A stretch of DNA of 64,000 nt, from positions 868,001 to 932,000 of the forward strand of contig NZ_MINI01000028.1 of assembly GCF_002906855.1 (NCBI RefSeq), given 5' to 3'. How positions within the stretch are numbered: the stretch's first letter is position 1; every line of letters begins with the position of its first letter. Below, piece by piece: positions 9,514 through 20,101 of this stretch. The notes under the pieces are model-generated. The model was not told the DNA's origin. It did not search any database and saw nothing but the letters and a program-made list of their open reading frames with translations. Position numbers and translations under genes: made by a program. This DNA comes from Pseudomonas putida. GTDB lineage: Bacteria; Pseudomonadota; Gammaproteobacteria; Pseudomonadales; Pseudomonadaceae.

Positions 9514-12500
9514 ACCTGTCCGGACCGTTCATCCGCCGGCCAGTGGCGACCATGCTGCTGAGCCTGGCGATCATGCTGCTCGGCGGTGTCAGCTTCGGCC
9601 TGCTGCCGGTGGCGCCGTTGCCGCAAATGGACTTCCCGGTGATCGTGGTGTCGGCCAACCTGTCCGGGGCCAGCCCCGAGGTCATGGCCGCCACCGTGGC
9701 CACGCCGCTGGAGCGCAAGCTCGGCAGCATCGCCGGCGTCACCACCCTGACCAGCAGCTCGAACCAGGGCTCGACCCGGGTGATCATCGGCTTCGAGATG
9801 GGCCGCGACATCGACGGTGCCGCCCGTGAGGTGCAGGCGGCGATCAATGCCACGCGCAACCTGCTGCCCAGCGGCATGCGCAGCATGCCCACCTACAAGA
9901 AGATCAACCCGTCGCAGGCGCCGATCATGGTGCTCTCGCTGACCTCCAGTGTGTTGCAGAAGGGCCAGCTGTACGACCTGGCCGACACCATCCTGTCGCA
10001 GAGCCTGGCCCAGGTCAGCGGGGTAGGGGAAGTGCAGATCGGCGGCAGCTCGCTGCCGGCGGTGCGCATTGCCGTGGAACCGCAGTTGCTCAACCAGTAC
10101 AGCCTGTCTCTGGACGAGGTGCGCACGGCGGTGTCGAACGCCAACCAGCGCCGGCCCATGGGCTTTGTCGAGGATGCCGAGCGCAACTGGCAGGTGCGTG
10201 CCAACGATCAGCTGGAAACCGCCAAGGACTACGAGCCGATCGTGATCCGCCAGTCGAACGGCACGATCTTGCGCCTGTCTGACGTGGCCACCGTCACCGA
10301 TGGCGTCGAGAACCGCTACAACAGCGGCTTCTTCAACGACCAGAGCGCCGTGCTACTGGTGGTCAACCGCCAGACCGGCGCCAACATCATCGAAACCGTC
10401 GACCAGATCAAGGCACAGCTGCCGGCCCTGCAGTCATTGCTGCCGGCCAGCGTCCAGCTGAACGTGGCCATGGACCGCTCACCGGTGATCAAGGCCACTC
10501 TCAAGGAGGCCGAGCACACCCTGCTGATCGCCGTGGTACTGGTGATCCTGGTGGTCTACGTGTTCCTCGGCAGCCTGCGCGCTTCGCTGATTCCCAGCCT
10601 CGCGGTACCGGTGTCGCTGGTGGGCACCTTCGCGGTGATGTATCTGTGCGGTTTCTCGTTGAACAACCTGTCGCTGATGGCGCTGATCCTGGCCACCGGC
10701 CTGGTGGTGGACGATGCCATCGTGGTGCTGGAGAACATCTCCCGGCACATCGAGGATGGCCAGCCGCCGATGCGCGCGGCGTTCCTCGGCGCCAAGGAAG
10801 TCGGCTTCACCTTGCTCTCGATGAACGTCTCGCTGGTGGCCGTGTTCGTCTCGATCCTGTTCATGGGCGGCATCGTGCGCAACCTGTTCCAGGAGTTCTC
10901 GATCACCCTGGCGGCGGCGATCATCGTCTCGCTGGTGGTGTCGCTGACCCTCACGCCGATGCTCTGTGCCCGTTGGCTCAAGCCTCACCGCGCCGAACCG
11001 ACACGCCTGCAACGCTGGAGCGACAAGGCTCACCAGCGCATGGTCGATGTCTACGACCGCAGCCTCGGCTGGGCCCTGCGCCACAAGCGGCTGACCCTGA
11101 TCAGCCTGCTGGCGACCATCGGCCTGAACATCGCCCTGTACGTGGTGGTGCCCAAGACCCTGATGCCGCAACAGGACACCGGTCAGCTGATGGGCTTTAT
11201 CCGCGGCGACGACGGCCTGTCGTTCAGCGTGATGCAGCCGAAGATGGAGATCTACCGCCGTGCCTTGCTCGCCGACCCGGCGGTGGAAAGCGTGGCCGGC
11301 TTCATCGGTGGCAACAGCGGCACCAACAACGCCATGGTGCTGGTGCGGCTGAAGCCGATCAACGAGCGCAAGCTCGATGCGCAGAAGGTCATCGAACGCC
11401 TGCGCAAGGAAATGCCCAAGGTACCGGGTGGGCGGCTGTTCCTGATGGCCGACCAGGATCTGCAGCTGGGCGGCGGTGGCCGTGACCAGACCTCTTCGCA
11501 GTATCTGTATACCTTGCAGAGCGGCGACCTGGCGGCCCTGCGCCAGTGGTTCCCCAAGGTGGTCGCGGCCCTGCGCGCATTGCCCGAACTGACTGCCATC
11601 GACGCCCGCGACGGCTCCGGTACGCAGCAGGTGACCCTGGTGGTCGACCGTGACCAGGCCAAGCGCCTGGGCATCGACATGGACATGGTCACTGCGGTGC
11701 TGAACAACGCCTACAGCCAGCGGCAGATCTCGACCATCTACGACAGCCTGAACCAGTACCAGGTGGTCCTGGAGATCAATCCGAAATACGCCTGGGACCC
11801 GAGCACCCTGGAACAGGTGCAGGTGATCACCAGCGACGGTGCGCGGGTGCCGCTGTCGACCATTGCCCACTATGAGAACAGCCTGGCCAATGACCGGGTC
11901 AGCCACGAAGGCCAGTTCGCCTCCGAAGACATCGCCTTCGACGTTGCCGAAGGCTACAGCCCCGACCAGGCCATGGCCGCGGTGGAGCGGGAAGTGGCAA
12001 AGCTTGGCCTGCCCGAGGAGGTCATCGCCAAGCTCGGCGGCACGGCCAGCGCCTTCGCCAAGACCCAGGAAGGGCAGCCGTTCATGATCCTCGGTGCGCT
12101 GGTGCTGGTGTATCTGGTGCTGGGCATTCTCTACGAAAGCTACATCCACCCGCTGACCATTCTGTCGACCTTGCCCTCGGCCGGTGTCGGTGCCTTGCTC
12201 GCGCTGTACGCCACGGGCGGCGAGTTCAGCCTGATCTCGCTGCTGGGCCTGTTCCTGCTGATCGGCGTGGTGAAGAAGAACGCCATCCTGATGATCGACT
12301 TGGCGCTGCAACTTGAGCGCCACCAGGGCCTGAGCCCGGAAGAGTCGATCCGCCGCGCCTGCCTGCTGCGCTTGCGGCCGATCCTGATGACCACCCTGGC
12401 GGCCATCCTCGGCGCCTTGCCGCTGCTGATCAGCCGCGCCGAAGGTGCGGAAATGCGCCAGCCGCTGGGCCTGACCATCATCGGCGGCCTGGTCGTCAGC

Positions 12501-12617
12501 CAGCTGCTGACCCTTTACACGACGCCGGTGGTGTACCTGTACCTGGACCGCCTGCGTCACCGATTCAACCATTGGCGCGGTATCCGCACCGACGCCGCCC
12601 TGGACACACCGCTATGA
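9510..12617 (+). CDS. muxC: RND efflux pump subunit MuxC/MdtC
   Basis: 1035-residue RND transporter paralogous to the preceding gene. It has the helix-4 motif [19 protein letters not shown] and the C-terminal repeat motif [18 protein letters not shown]. In this subfamily the two pumps assemble together as B2C, and both are needed for full drug export. ATGA overlap with muxB upstream and with opmB downstream. No disruptive mutation is seen. Confidence 0.92.
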   Translation: MNLSGPFIRRPVATMLLSLAIMLLGGVSFGLLPVAPLPQMDFPVIVVSANLSGASPEVMAATVATPLERKLGSIAGVTTLTSSSNQGSTRVIIGFEMGRDIDGAAREVQAAINATRNLLPSGMRSMPTYKKINPSQAPIMVLSLTSSVLQKGQLYDLADTILSQSLAQVSGVGEVQIGGSSLPAVRIAVEPQLLNQYSLSLDEVRTAVSNANQRRPMGFVEDAERNWQVRANDQLETAKDYEPIVIRQSNGTILRLSDVATVTDGVENRYNSGFFNDQSAVLLVVNRQTGANIIETVDQIKAQLPALQSLLPASVQLNVAMDRSPVIKATLKEAEHTLLIAVVLVILVVYVFLGSLRASLIPSLAVPVSLVGTFAVMYLCGFSLNNLSLMALILATGLVVDDAIVVLENISRHIEDGQPPMRAAFLGAKEVGFTLLSMNVSLVAVFVSILFMGGIVRNLFQEFSITLAAAIIVSLVVSLTLTPMLCARWLKPHRAEPTRLQRWSDKAHQRMVDVYDRSLGWALRHKRLTLISLLATIGLNIALYVVVPKTLMPQQDTGQLMGFIRGDDGLSFSVMQPKMEIYRRALLADPAVESVAGFIGGNSGTNNAMVLVRLKPINERKLDAQKVIERLRKEMPKVPGGRLFLMADQDLQLGGGGRDQTSSQYLYTLQSGDLAALRQWFPKVVAALRALPELTAIDARDGSGTQQVTLVVDRDQAKRLGIDMDMVTAVLNNAYSQRQISTIYDSLNQYQVVLEINPKYAWDPSTLEQVQVITSDGARVPLSTIAHYENSLANDRVSHEGQFASEDIAFDVAEGYSPDQAMAAVEREVAKLGLPEEVIAKLGGTASAFAKTQEGQPFMILGALVLVYLVLGILYESYIHPLTILSTLPSAGVGALLALYATGGEFSLISLLGLFLLIGVVKKNAILMIDLALQLERHQGLSPEESIRRACLLRLRPILMTTLAAILGALPLLISRAEGAEMRQPLGLTIIGGLVVSQLLTLYTTPVVYLYLDRLRHRFNHWRGIRTDAALDTPL

Positions 12618-14101
12618 ACTTCGCCCAGACCCGACTTCACCGTGCCTTGCAGCTGCTGACCCGTGGGCGGGGCTCACGCCTGGCCGGTGCCGGGCTGTGC
12701 GTGGCCATGCTCAGTGCCTGTACCCTGAGCCCGGACTACCACCGCCCGGAACTGAGCACGCCGGCACAATACAAGCAGGCCGAAGGCTGGACCCAGGCCA
12801 ACCCGTCCGATGCCATCGCCCGTGGCGCCTGGTGGGAGATCTACGGTGATGCCGGGCTGAACGCGCTGGTCGAGGAACTCAACCGCAGCAACCAGACCGT
12901 CGCGCAATCGGAAGCCCAGTACCGCCAGGCCCAGGCCTTGGTGCGCAGCAGCCGGGCGTCGCTGTTCCCCAGCCTGGACCTGACAGCAACCAAGAACCGC
13001 TCGGCACAAGGCACCGGCAGCTCCAGTTCGAGCCTGTCCAACAACAGCAGCGGTATCCGCAACACCTACAACGCGCAGCTCGGTGTCAGCTGGGAAATCG
13101 ACCTGTGGGGCAAGCTGCGCGAAACCATGAATGCCAATGAAGCCAGTGCCGAAGCCAGCTTCGCCGACCTGGCCGCGATCCGCCTCAGTCAGCAGTCGGA
13201 GCTTGTGCAGAACTACCTCCAGCTGCGGGTGATCGACGAGCAGAAGCGCTTGCTCGAAGCGACTGTCGCGACCTACGAGCGGTCACTGCGGATGAACGAG
13301 AACCAGTACCGTGCCGGCGTCGCCGGCCCGGACGCAGTGGCCCAGGCGCGTACCCAGCTGAAGTCCACACAGGCTGACCTGATCGACCTGATCTGGCAGC
13401 GCGCGCAGTTCGAGAACGCCATCGCCGTACTGCTGGGCAAGGCCCCGGCGGAGTTCTCCCTGGCCGACAGCAAAAGCATTCCGGCACTGCCGCAGATTCC
13501 GGTGGCGCTGCCGTCGCAACTGCTCGAACGCCGCCCGGACATCGCCTCTGCCGAGCGCAACGTGATGGCCGCCAACGCCAATATCGGCGTGGCCCGCGCC
13601 GCCTACTTCCCGGACTTGAGCCTGAGCATGAGCGGCGGCTATTCCAGCAGCAGCTTCAGCAACTGGATCGAGCTGCCCAACCGCTACTGGTCGGTGGGGC
13701 CGCAATTGGCAATGACCTTGTTCGACGCCGGCAAGCGTAGCGCCGAGGTTGACCGCACCAGGGCGGTGTATGATCAGACCGTGGCGCAATACCGCCAGAC
13801 CGTGCTCGACGGCTTCAAGGAGGTGGAGAACTTCCTGGTGCAGTTGAAGGTGTACGCCGATGAAGCCGTGGTACGCCAGGAAGCGCTGGAAGCGGCACGC
13901 GAATCGTTGCGCCTGACCGAGAACCAGTACCGGGCGGGCCTGATCGGTTACCTCGATGTGGTCAACGTGCAGACCACCGCGTTGAGTAACGAACGTAGTG
14001 TGTTGACCCTGCTGCAAGGGCGGTTGGTGGCCAGCGTGCAGCTGATTGCCGCGCTGGGTGGCGGCTGGGATGGCGAACAAGCATTTGCCCAACAGGACTA
14101 A
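12614..14101 (+). CDS. opmB: outer-membrane efflux lipoprotein OpmB (OprM/TolC family)
   Basis: 495 residues from the ATG that overlaps the muxC stop (ATGA). This start gives a lipoprotein signal ending in the lipobox LSAC (C at about residue 36), as in OprM-type channels. Two OEP repeats follow: residues about 70-270 and 300-480, with the paired motifs RMNENQYRAGVAGPDA and RLTENQYRAGLIGYLD. It forms the outer-membrane duct for MuxABC. A longer upstream start would bury the signal peptide inside muxC and is less likely. Confidence 0.9.
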   Translation: MNFAQTRLHRALQLLTRGRGSRLAGAGLCVAMLSACTLSPDYHRPELSTPAQYKQAEGWTQANPSDAIARGAWWEIYGDAGLNALVEELNRSNQTVAQSEAQYRQAQALVRSSRASLFPSLDLTATKNRSAQGTGSSSSSLSNNSSGIRNTYNAQLGVSWEIDLWGKLRETMNANEASAEASFADLAAIRLSQQSELVQNYLQLRVIDEQKRLLEATVATYERSLRMNENQYRAGVAGPDAVAQARTQLKSTQADLIDLIWQRAQFENAIAVLLGKAPAEFSLADSKSIPALPQIPVALPSQLLERRPDIASAERNVMAANANIGVARAAYFPDLSLSMSGGYSSSSFSNWIELPNRYWSVGPQLAMTLFDAGKRSAEVDRTRAVYDQTVAQYRQTVLDGFKEVENFLVQLKVYADEAVVRQEALEAARESLRLTENQYRAGLIGYLDVVNVQTTALSNERSVLTLLQGRLVASVQLIAALGGGWDGEQAFAQQD

Positions 14102-14114
14102 GCCACATTCATTC

Positions 14115-14142
14115 TAGGAGCGGCCTTGCCGGGGCGCTCCTA
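14115..14142. repeat. REP-like hairpin after the efflux operon
   Basis: TAGGAGCG and CGCTCCTA form an 8-bp stem around a GC-rich 12-base loop, 13 bp after opmB. The TAGGAGCGGCCTTG core is the kind of short palindromic intergenic repeat common in P. putida. It may act as a weak terminator or mRNA stabiliser. The rest of the 231 bp gap shows nothing I can name. Confidence 0.5.
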
Positions 14143-14332
14143 CAAAATGCGGGTCAATCGACAAATGGCAATGTGCCTTCATTCAGTAATGAAAGCGCTC
14201 TAACTCAAGCATTCCGAAATCTCTTGTCATTCGTTGGATCCATTCCCATTCGCACAAACTCCGTGCGTTTCGCCAAAGCTTGAGTACAATCGCCAGTTTT
14301 TCCGGGCCCCCTGTCCCGAGCTGGATTTTCCG

Positions 14333-16420
14333 ATGCTGACCGGTAGTTATTCCTCCGCGCTGGTGCTGATTTCACTTTGCGTAGCCATCCTTGCTTCTTA
14401 CACCGCCCTTGACCTGACTGGCCGCATCGCCACGGCCAAGGGCCGTGCCATGTATTTGTGGATGGGCGGGGGGGCGCTTGCCATGGGCATCGGCGTGTGG
14501 TCGATGCACTTCATAGGCATGCTCGCTTTCAGCTTACCTATCTCCCTGGGCTACGACATCGGCCTGACCGCGCTCTCGCTGGTGATCGCAGTATTGTCTT
14601 CCGGCTTCGCCCTGTGGCTGGTAAGCCAGCCAAGCCTGCCCCGGCTGCAGCTGGCCTTTGGCGCCCTGATCATGGGCACTGGTATCGCCTGTATGCATTA
14701 CACCGGCATGGCTGCACTGCGCATGCTGCCCGGGATCGATTATGACCCGACCTTGTTCGGTGCCTCGCTGGCCATAGCGGTAGGCGCTTCGGCGGCCGCA
14801 TTGTGGATCGCCTTCCGCCTCCGTCAGCACACCCCCTACGTGCGCCAGATCCGCGGCCTGGCGGCCATGGTGATGGGTGTTGCCATCGTCGGCATGCACT
14901 ACACCGGCATGGCCGCGGCGAATTTCCCCGAGGGCAGCTACTGTGGCGCGCTGGTGAGCGGCCTGCAGGGTGATGGCCTGGTCTATCTGGTGTTGATCAC
15001 CACCTTGGCAGTGCTGGCCGTAGCGTTGCTCACGTCGGTGCTGGATGCGCGCCTGGAAGCACGCACGGCAGCACTGGCCCACTCGTTGACCCTGGCCAAC
15101 CAGGAACTGACCCAGCTGGCTTTGCACGACACCTTGACTGGGCTGCCCAACCGCACGCTGTTGTCCGACCGCATCGAGCAGGCGATTGGCAAGGTGGCGG
15201 AGCAGGGTGGCTGCTTTGCGCTGATGTTCATTGACCTGGATGGTTTCAAGCCGGTAAACGACGCCTTTGGCCATCATGTTGGCGACCTGCTGCTCAAGGC
15301 CGTGGCGGCTCGCCTGCGCGGCCACCTGCACAGCCAGGACACCTTGGCGCGCATCGGCGGTGACGAGTTCGTGCTGCTGGTGGAACTGCAGGAGCCGGAA
15401 GATGCCATGGATGTCGCGGTCAAGCAGGTCAACCTGGTGTCGCGTGCCTTCCGCGTCGCCGAGCATGACCTGCAACTCACAGCCAGCCTGGGCATCGTGA
15501 TGTACCCCGGCAACGGCCAGGACCAGCTCGAACTGCTGCGCAACGCCGACGCGGCCATGTACCACGCCAAGAGCGCCGGCAAGAACGGTTACACCTTCTT
15601 CGACGTGTCGATGAACAGCAACGCCCGGCAACAGTTGCAACTGCTGCAGGACCTGCGGGCGGCCCTCGAACAGGGTCAGTTCCGCCTGCACTACCAGCCC
15701 AAGTTCGACGCCCAGGCTTGCAGGCCGATCGGTGCCGAAGCCTTGCTGCGCTGGGAGCACCCACAGCACGGGCTGATGCTGCCTGACCGTTTCATTGGCC
15801 TGGCGGAAAAGACCGGCCTGATCATCCCGATTGGCGAATGGGTGCTGGATGAAGCCTGCGGGCAGATGCGCCAGTGGCTCGAGCAAGGGCACAGCGATTG
15901 GCGCATGGCAGTCAACCTGTCGGCCATCCAGTTCTGCCATGCCGGCCTGGTCGACAGTGTTGCCCGCGCCCTGCAGGAGAACGGCCTGCCGGCCAACTGC
16001 CTGACCCTGGAGATCACCGAAACTACCGCCATGCACGACGCCGATGCCAGCCTGACCGTGCTGCAGCGGCTTTCCGACATGGGTGTGGACCTGTCTATCG
16101 ACGACTTCGGCACCGGTTATTCGAGCCTGATGTACCTCAAGCGCCTGCCCGCCAACGAGCTGAAGATCGACCGTGGGTTCGTACGTGACCTGGAACAGGA
16201 CAGCGATGATGCCGCGATCGTCTCGGCAATCGTCGCCTTGGGCCAGGCACTGGGCCTGCGCATCGTTGCCGAAGGGGTGGAAACCAACCGCCAGCAGGAC
16301 TTCCTGACCCGCCTGGGCTGTGATTCGCTGCAAGGCTATCTGCTCGGCCAGCCGGTGCCGGCCGAGCAGTTCATGGGCAGGTTGCAGGCGTTGCGCGAAG
16401 AAACCGAAGCGGTTGTCTAG
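14333..16420 (+). CDS. mucR: MHYT-GGDEF-EAL bifunctional c-di-GMP enzyme (MucR type)
   Basis: 695-residue membrane sensor. Three MHYT repeats span residues about 1-240, with the signature HYTGMAA appearing twice (CMHYTGMAALRM and GMHYTGMAAANF) plus an initial WSMHFIGMLAF. A GGDEF domain follows (RIGGDEFVLL near 340, intact) and then an EAL domain (EALLRWEHP near 480, DDFGTGYSSL near 590), with the main catalytic residues present. Such proteins can make and break c-di-GMP. P. aeruginosa MucR, the closest named relative, ties c-di-GMP to alginate and biofilm. The start at MLTGSYSSALVL places the first helix correctly. Confidence 0.87.
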   Translation: MLTGSYSSALVLISLCVAILASYTALDLTGRIATAKGRAMYLWMGGGALAMGIGVWSMHFIGMLAFSLPISLGYDIGLTALSLVIAVLSSGFALWLVSQPSLPRLQLAFGALIMGTGIACMHYTGMAALRMLPGIDYDPTLFGASLAIAVGASAAALWIAFRLRQHTPYVRQIRGLAAMVMGVAIVGMHYTGMAAANFPEGSYCGALVSGLQGDGLVYLVLITTLAVLAVALLTSVLDARLEARTAALAHSLTLANQELTQLALHDTLTGLPNRTLLSDRIEQAIGKVAEQGGCFALMFIDLDGFKPVNDAFGHHVGDLLLKAVAARLRGHLHSQDTLARIGGDEFVLLVELQEPEDAMDVAVKQVNLVSRAFRVAEHDLQLTASLGIVMYPGNGQDQLELLRNADAAMYHAKSAGKNGYTFFDVSMNSNARQQLQLLQDLRAALEQGQFRLHYQPKFDAQACRPIGAEALLRWEHPQHGLMLPDRFIGLAEKTGLIIPIGEWVLDEACGQMRQWLEQGHSDWRMAVNLSAIQFCHAGLVDSVARALQENGLPANCLTLEITETTAMHDADASLTVLQRLSDMGVDLSIDDFGTGYSSLMYLKRLPANELKIDRGFVRDLEQDSDDAAIVSAIVALGQALGLRIVAEGVETNRQQDFLTRLGCDSLQGYLLGQPVPAEQFMGRLQALREETEAVV

Positions 16421-16677
16421 CCCGCATCCAGCAGAGTGAAGGGTGGGGCAAAGGCTTCCATCTCGGCCTCCACGGCCTCGATGATGCGTTCGACATCTGC
16501 TGCGGCCATGATCGCCGTGCAGGGGATGCCGGCAATGGCCAGCAGGGTCTCGCCCGTGGCCCGATCGAACAGCCGTGCAACCATGCTGCGCGGTGCATCC
16601 ATGCTGGCTTCGAAGCCCAGCGGATGGAAGTGCCAGCGCATCACCTGGCAGGCGTTGGGGAACGTCATCTTGTTCAA
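16417..16677 (-). CDS. DUF1652-family small protein
   Basis: 86-residue soluble protein, start MNKMTFPNACQVMRWHF. The length, the early aromatic/histidine motif and the C-terminal acidic helix (VERIIEAVEAEMEAF) resemble the DUF1652 proteins found widely in Pseudomonas, whose function is unknown. Ribosome site AAGGAGG lies upstream (reverse complement of CCTCCTT at 16683-16689). It converges on the MHYT gene and the two stop codons overlap by two bases (16418-16419). Confidence 0.6.
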   Translation of the reverse strand: MNKMTFPNACQVMRWHFHPLGFEASMDAPRSMVARLFDRATGETLLAIAGIPCTAIMAAADVERIIEAVEAEMEAFAPPFTLLDAG

Positions 16678-16972
16678 GCCAGCCTCCTTGTCCTTGCCTG
16701 GACGCGGTGATCGACCGCCGTTCGCTCGGCTGCCGGGAACCTAACCATAGCACCTGCCACAGCCGCATGTTCGGCCCAGGACAAGACAAATGTATGAATG
16801 CATGACAGCGTTCACACACCTGTCGTGCACGCCGTCTGGCGGCAAAAGGCCACGCAAACGTTTTCCCCGCACGATGCCTGCATGGTTGCCGATTTGCTCT
16901 GCTATTTTTATCCACATTCGGCGCACAGCGTTTCGGACGAGCGGTGCGAGCTGGGCAGACAGGGAGACAGTC

Positions 16973-18202
16973 ATGCACTATTCCACGCTCACCCAACGCA
17001 TCGCCGGCGAAGCCGTTGCGGCGTGGGATATTCATTACCAGGCTCAGGCACTGCGCCGCGATGGGCGCGAAATCTTCCTGTTGTCGATGGGTGATCCGGA
17101 CTTCGACACGCCAGCGCCGGTGGTCGATGCGGCGATCGCCAGCCTGCAGCGTGGCGAAACCCATTACAGCGACGTGCACGGCAGCTTGGCGCTGCGTCAG
17201 GCGATTGCCCGGCGCACAGGTACGCAGGTTTCGGCTGATCAGGTGATGGTCCTCGCCGGTGCCCAGTGCGCGCTGTACGCGGTTTGCCAATGCCTGTTCG
17301 AACGCGGCGACGAGGTGATCGTCGCCGAGCCCATGTATGTGACCTATCAGGGCGTGCTTGGCGCCTGCGAGGCACAGCCCGTGCAGGTACCTGTCAGCCC
17401 GGAGCACGGCTTTCGCCTTGACCCGATGGCAGTGGCCCGGGCGATCACCCCGCGTACCCGTGGCCTGCTGCTCAACACCCCGCATAACCCGACCGGAGCC
17501 GCCATTTCGCCGCAGGATATGGCGCTGCTGGCTCAACTGTGCCGCGAACATGACCTGTGGCTGGTGTGCGATCAGGTGTATAGCGGTTTGCTGTTCGACG
17601 GCGAACCGGCAGACCCACTTAGCCTGCCGGGCATGGCCGAGCGCTGCGTGCTGATCGACAGCGTGTCCAAGTCCCACGCCATGAGCGGATGGCGGGTGGG
17701 CTGGGTGGTGGGCCCGCAACCGTTGATTGCGCACCTGGCTACCTTGGCCATGGCGATGCTGTTCGGCCTGCCGGAGTTTGTCATGGCCGCTGTCTGCGTG
17801 GCGCTGGAGCAGGACCTGCCGGCCGTGTACGCGATGCGCGAGGCCTATCGGCAGCGTCGCGACCAAGTCTGTGCAGCCCTGGCGGATTGCCCAGGAGTGC
17901 TCGCCCATCGACCGGCGGGCGGCATGTTCGTCATGCTCGATATCCGTGCCACCGGGCTCAGCGCCCAGGCCTTCGCCCAGCGCCTGCTGTTGGAGGAGGG
18001 CGTGTCGCTTTTGCCCGGTGATGCCTTCGGCCCTAGTGCATCGGGGCATGTGCGCATGGGACTGGTGGTCGATGCCGAGCGCCTTGAACATGCCTGCAAG
18101 CGCATCGCCGCCTGCGCCAGGCGGGTACTAGCCGAGCAGGCCTGCCGCAATATTGATGGTGAAGCCCAGAATCGCCGTGTTGAACACAAAACCTACCAGT
18201 GA
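16973..18202 (+). CDS. aruH: AruH-like arginine:pyruvate aminotransferase
   Basis: 409-residue fold-type-I PLP aminotransferase. The sequence tracks P. aeruginosa AruH closely: [16 protein letters not shown] at the N-terminus, [37 protein letters not shown], and the PLP lysine at K233 in [18 protein letters not shown]. AruH starts the arginine transaminase route by converting L-arginine and pyruvate to 2-ketoarginine and alanine. The decarboxylase AruI is not in the window, so substrate rests on similarity alone. AGGGAG precedes the ATG by 7 bases. The last ~20 residues ([18 protein letters not shown]) look unlike the family and are read from the 3' part of the opposite-strand neighbour. Confidence 0.78.
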   Translation: MHYSTLTQRIAGEAVAAWDIHYQAQALRRDGREIFLLSMGDPDFDTPAPVVDAAIASLQRGETHYSDVHGSLALRQAIARRTGTQVSADQVMVLAGAQCALYAVCQCLFERGDEVIVAEPMYVTYQGVLGACEAQPVQVPVSPEHGFRLDPMAVARAITPRTRGLLLNTPHNPTGAAISPQDMALLAQLCREHDLWLVCDQVYSGLLFDGEPADPLSLPGMAERCVLIDSVSKSHAMSGWRVGWVVGPQPLIAHLATLAMAMLFGLPEFVMAAVCVALEQDLPAVYAMREAYRQRRDQVCAALADCPGVLAHRPAGGMFVMLDIRATGLSAQAFAQRLLLEEGVSLLPGDAFGPSASGHVRMGLVVDAERLEHACKRIAACARRVLAEQACRNIDGEAQNRRVEHKTYQ

Positions 18203-18775
18203 ATGCGCCAGCACCACCCGGCGCATGCCACGCCCGCCGACGCCGACGTCGGAGGTCTGCACGGCAACGCTGATGGTGAACGAGAAGTAGTGGAAGTCCC
18301 AGTAATCCGGGTTGCACTCACCGTCGGGGAAGCGCAGCGCCGGCGCATTGCGCTCGCCGGTGTAGAACAGGCGGGCGTAGTGCAGGCTGAAGATGCAGCC
18401 GATCAGCAGCCACGAGCCGGCCACTGTCAGCCCGGTGTACAGGTAGTGCAGGGCCAGCGCACTGCCTTGCAAACCGCGGCTGGAGACCAGTTGCAGGGTC
18501 ACGGCGGCCAGACTTGCGATGGCGGCGATGCAGACGGTGAACAGGACCAGGCCGGCGTTCTCGTCCTCGATACGGGCGACTTTGCGTACCTTGTCGGGGG
18601 TGGCCCTACAGGTCAGCCACAGCACCAACAGCAGATACAGCCAGACGCCCAGGTTCCAGCCGGCGAGGATGCGCTGGACCGTATCGTCGGCAGGGATCAG
18701 CCAGGCGCCGATGAGGCCGACCAGTGCGGCGATGCTAAGGCGCGGGTGAGTACGGGTCAGGCGATGGAAAACCAT
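18128..18775 (-). CDS. DUF1345 inner-membrane protein
   Basis: 215 residues with about five hydrophobic segments, start [14 protein letters not shown]. The C-terminal half carries the DUF1345 signature [20 protein letters not shown] (near residue 160). Function of the family is unknown. The gene is convergent with aruH and their coding regions overlap by 75 bp. Upstream it is divergent from the recombinase gene across about 130 bp. Confidence 0.8.
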   Translation of the reverse strand: MVFHRLTRTHPRLSIAALVGLIGAWLIPADDTVQRILAGWNLGVWLYLLLVLWLTCRATPDKVRKVARIEDENAGLVLFTVCIAAIASLAAVTLQLVSSRGLQGSALALHYLYTGLTVAGSWLLIGCIFSLHYARLFYTGERNAPALRFPDGECNPDYWDFHYFSFTISVAVQTSDVGVGGRGMRRVVLAHSLVGFVFNTAILGFTINIAAGLLG

Positions 18776-18907
18776 AGGAGCTCGCTGGCGTTGGCTTGGT
18801 CTGAACTCTAGACCACAGATCGCTCCGGACGCCTTGCGTTCGATCAATCGGCGCGGTTTACGGTACCATTGCGCGCCGTTGCTTCGATTCGCTTCAGGAT
18901 TCACGTT

Positions 18908-19822
18908 TTGTCCGACCTCTCGCAAAATCCACTGCTGCAATACCTGGCCCGGCTGGCACCTTCCAGCCAGCAGACCATGCGTTACATTCTCCAGGATGCC
19001 GCCGACCGGCTCGGCTTCGTCGACTGCAACCTCGTCGACGTGCCGTGGCACCGGCTCGAACCTGGCCATGTGATTGCGCTGGTGGCGGCATTGCGCGCCG
19101 ATGGCTACGCGCCGAACAGCTCCTCGCTGTATGTCAACGCGGTGCGCGGAGTGATGAACGAGGCGTGGCGCCAAGGCCTGATCGACCATGAGCAGCTGTT
19201 GCGTATCCGCGAGGTCAAACCGGCGTCCGGCAGCCGGCTGCCGCCCGGGCGCAACCTGCGGCGCAGCCTGATCCGCGAACTGATGGACGTGTGCGAGGCC
19301 GACCCTCGGCCACAGGGCGTGCGCGATGCGGCCATTATCGCCTTGCTCTACGGTACCGGGATGCGCAAGTCGGAGTCGGTGGACATCGACCTCAGCCAGG
19401 TCGACTTCGAGGCGCGCAGCCTGCAGGTCACTGGCAAGGGCAACCGTCAGCTGATCAAGTACGCCCCGGCCTGGGCGTTCGAGAAGCTGCAGGTCTGGCT
19501 GGACTTGCGGCGGGAGGCGTTGCCTGAAGGGGCGTCCGACGACCCGTTCCTGTTCAACCGCATCCGCCGGGGCAACCACATCACCCGTGCCCGCATCACC
19601 AAGCATGCGATCTACTACATCGCCCGCCAGCGCGGTGCCCAGGTGGGGGTGAAGATCATGCCCCACGATTTTCGCCGGGCGTTCATCACCCGGGTGATCG
19701 AAGAGCATGACCTGTCGATCGCGCAGAAGCTGGCACATCATGCCAACATCCAGACCACCGCCGGTTATGATCGGCGCGATGACAACGAGCGGCGGCGTGC
19801 GGTGGATCGGTTCGACTACTGA
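18908..19822 (+). CDS. solitary tyrosine recombinase (phage-integrase family)
   Basis: 304 residues from a TTG codon, chosen because AGGA lies 8 bases upstream and the reading [16 protein letters not shown] is a plausible start. A longer reading would begin at 18869. The SAM-like core-binding domain covers residues about 10-100 and the catalytic domain about 125-290. Catalytic residues are visible: R in [13 protein letters not shown], the HxxR box in [10 protein letters not shown] in [11 protein letters not shown], and nucleophile Y in TTAGYDRR. No attachment site, excisionase or phage genes are nearby, and base composition matches its neighbours. It may be a resident chromosomal recombinase rather than a fresh insertion. 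Confidence 0.85.
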   Translation: MSDLSQNPLLQYLARLAPSSQQTMRYILQDAADRLGFVDCNLVDVPWHRLEPGHVIALVAALRADGYAPNSSSLYVNAVRGVMNEAWRQGLIDHEQLLRIREVKPASGSRLPPGRNLRRSLIRELMDVCEADPRPQGVRDAAIIALLYGTGMRKSESVDIDLSQVDFEARSLQVTGKGNRQLIKYAPAWAFEKLQVWLDLRREALPEGASDDPFLFNRIRRGNHITRARITKHAIYYIARQRGAQVGVKIMPHDFRRAFITRVIEEHDLSIAQKLAHHANIQTTAGYDRRDDNERRRAVDRFDY

Positions 19823-19840
19823 TTCGTCTTAAGCCTTGTA

Positions 19841-20086
19841 GCGCCTATGAGATCGAGCGCCGCCCGCGCGGCGCATCGCGAGCTGTGCTCGCTCCTACGT
19901 TTGTTTTTGGCCAGTAACGCCTGTGACAGGCGCGCGCGACCGCCTTGTCTGTACGACGCGATATCGCGCCATGCGCCAAGGCGTTCGCGCGCAATATCCA
20001 CAGGAATAATTGGCCCGAAACAAACGTAGGAGCGAGCACAGCTCGCGATGCGCCGCGCGGGCGGCGCTCGATCTCCATAGGCGCTG
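19841..20086. repeat. ~246 bp imperfect palindrome (two inverted repeat copies)
   Basis: The left arm from 19841 and the right arm ending near 20086 are almost exact inverted copies over the outer ~68 bp (one 1-base indel: TATGAGATCGAGCG versus TATGGAGATCGAGCG). They remain recognisably similar up to the exact centre CGCGATATCGCG at 19957-19968. Each arm contains smaller dyads (GCGCCGCCCGCGCGGCGC; GCGAGCTGTGCTCGC). It lies between convergent genes, so a double-strand hairpin or bidirectional termination role is possible. Most likely a REP/MITE-like non-coding repeat of Pseudomonas. Confidence 0.85.
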
Positions 20087-20101
20087 CAAAACCCCCGACG
20101 A

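Noticed and set aside
14534..18091. Very long minus-strand reading frame (over 1100 codons)
   Set aside because: It is antisense to the MHYT-GGDEF-EAL and aminotransferase genes, whose domains are unmistakable. Long antisense frames are expected in GC-rich DNA with strong third-position bias.
18776..19741. N-terminal extension of the DUF1345 protein running through the recombinase gene
   Set aside because: The extension is antisense to conserved recombinase motifs. MVFHRL at 18775 gives the right family length.
18908..20086. Recombinase plus palindrome as a genomic island border
   Set aside because: No tRNA, direct repeat, phage genes or composition change are visible on either side.
19847..20089. 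Short similar proteins read on both strands of the palindrome
   Set aside because: Their similarity comes from DNA symmetry. They have no ribosome sites and no recognisable domain.
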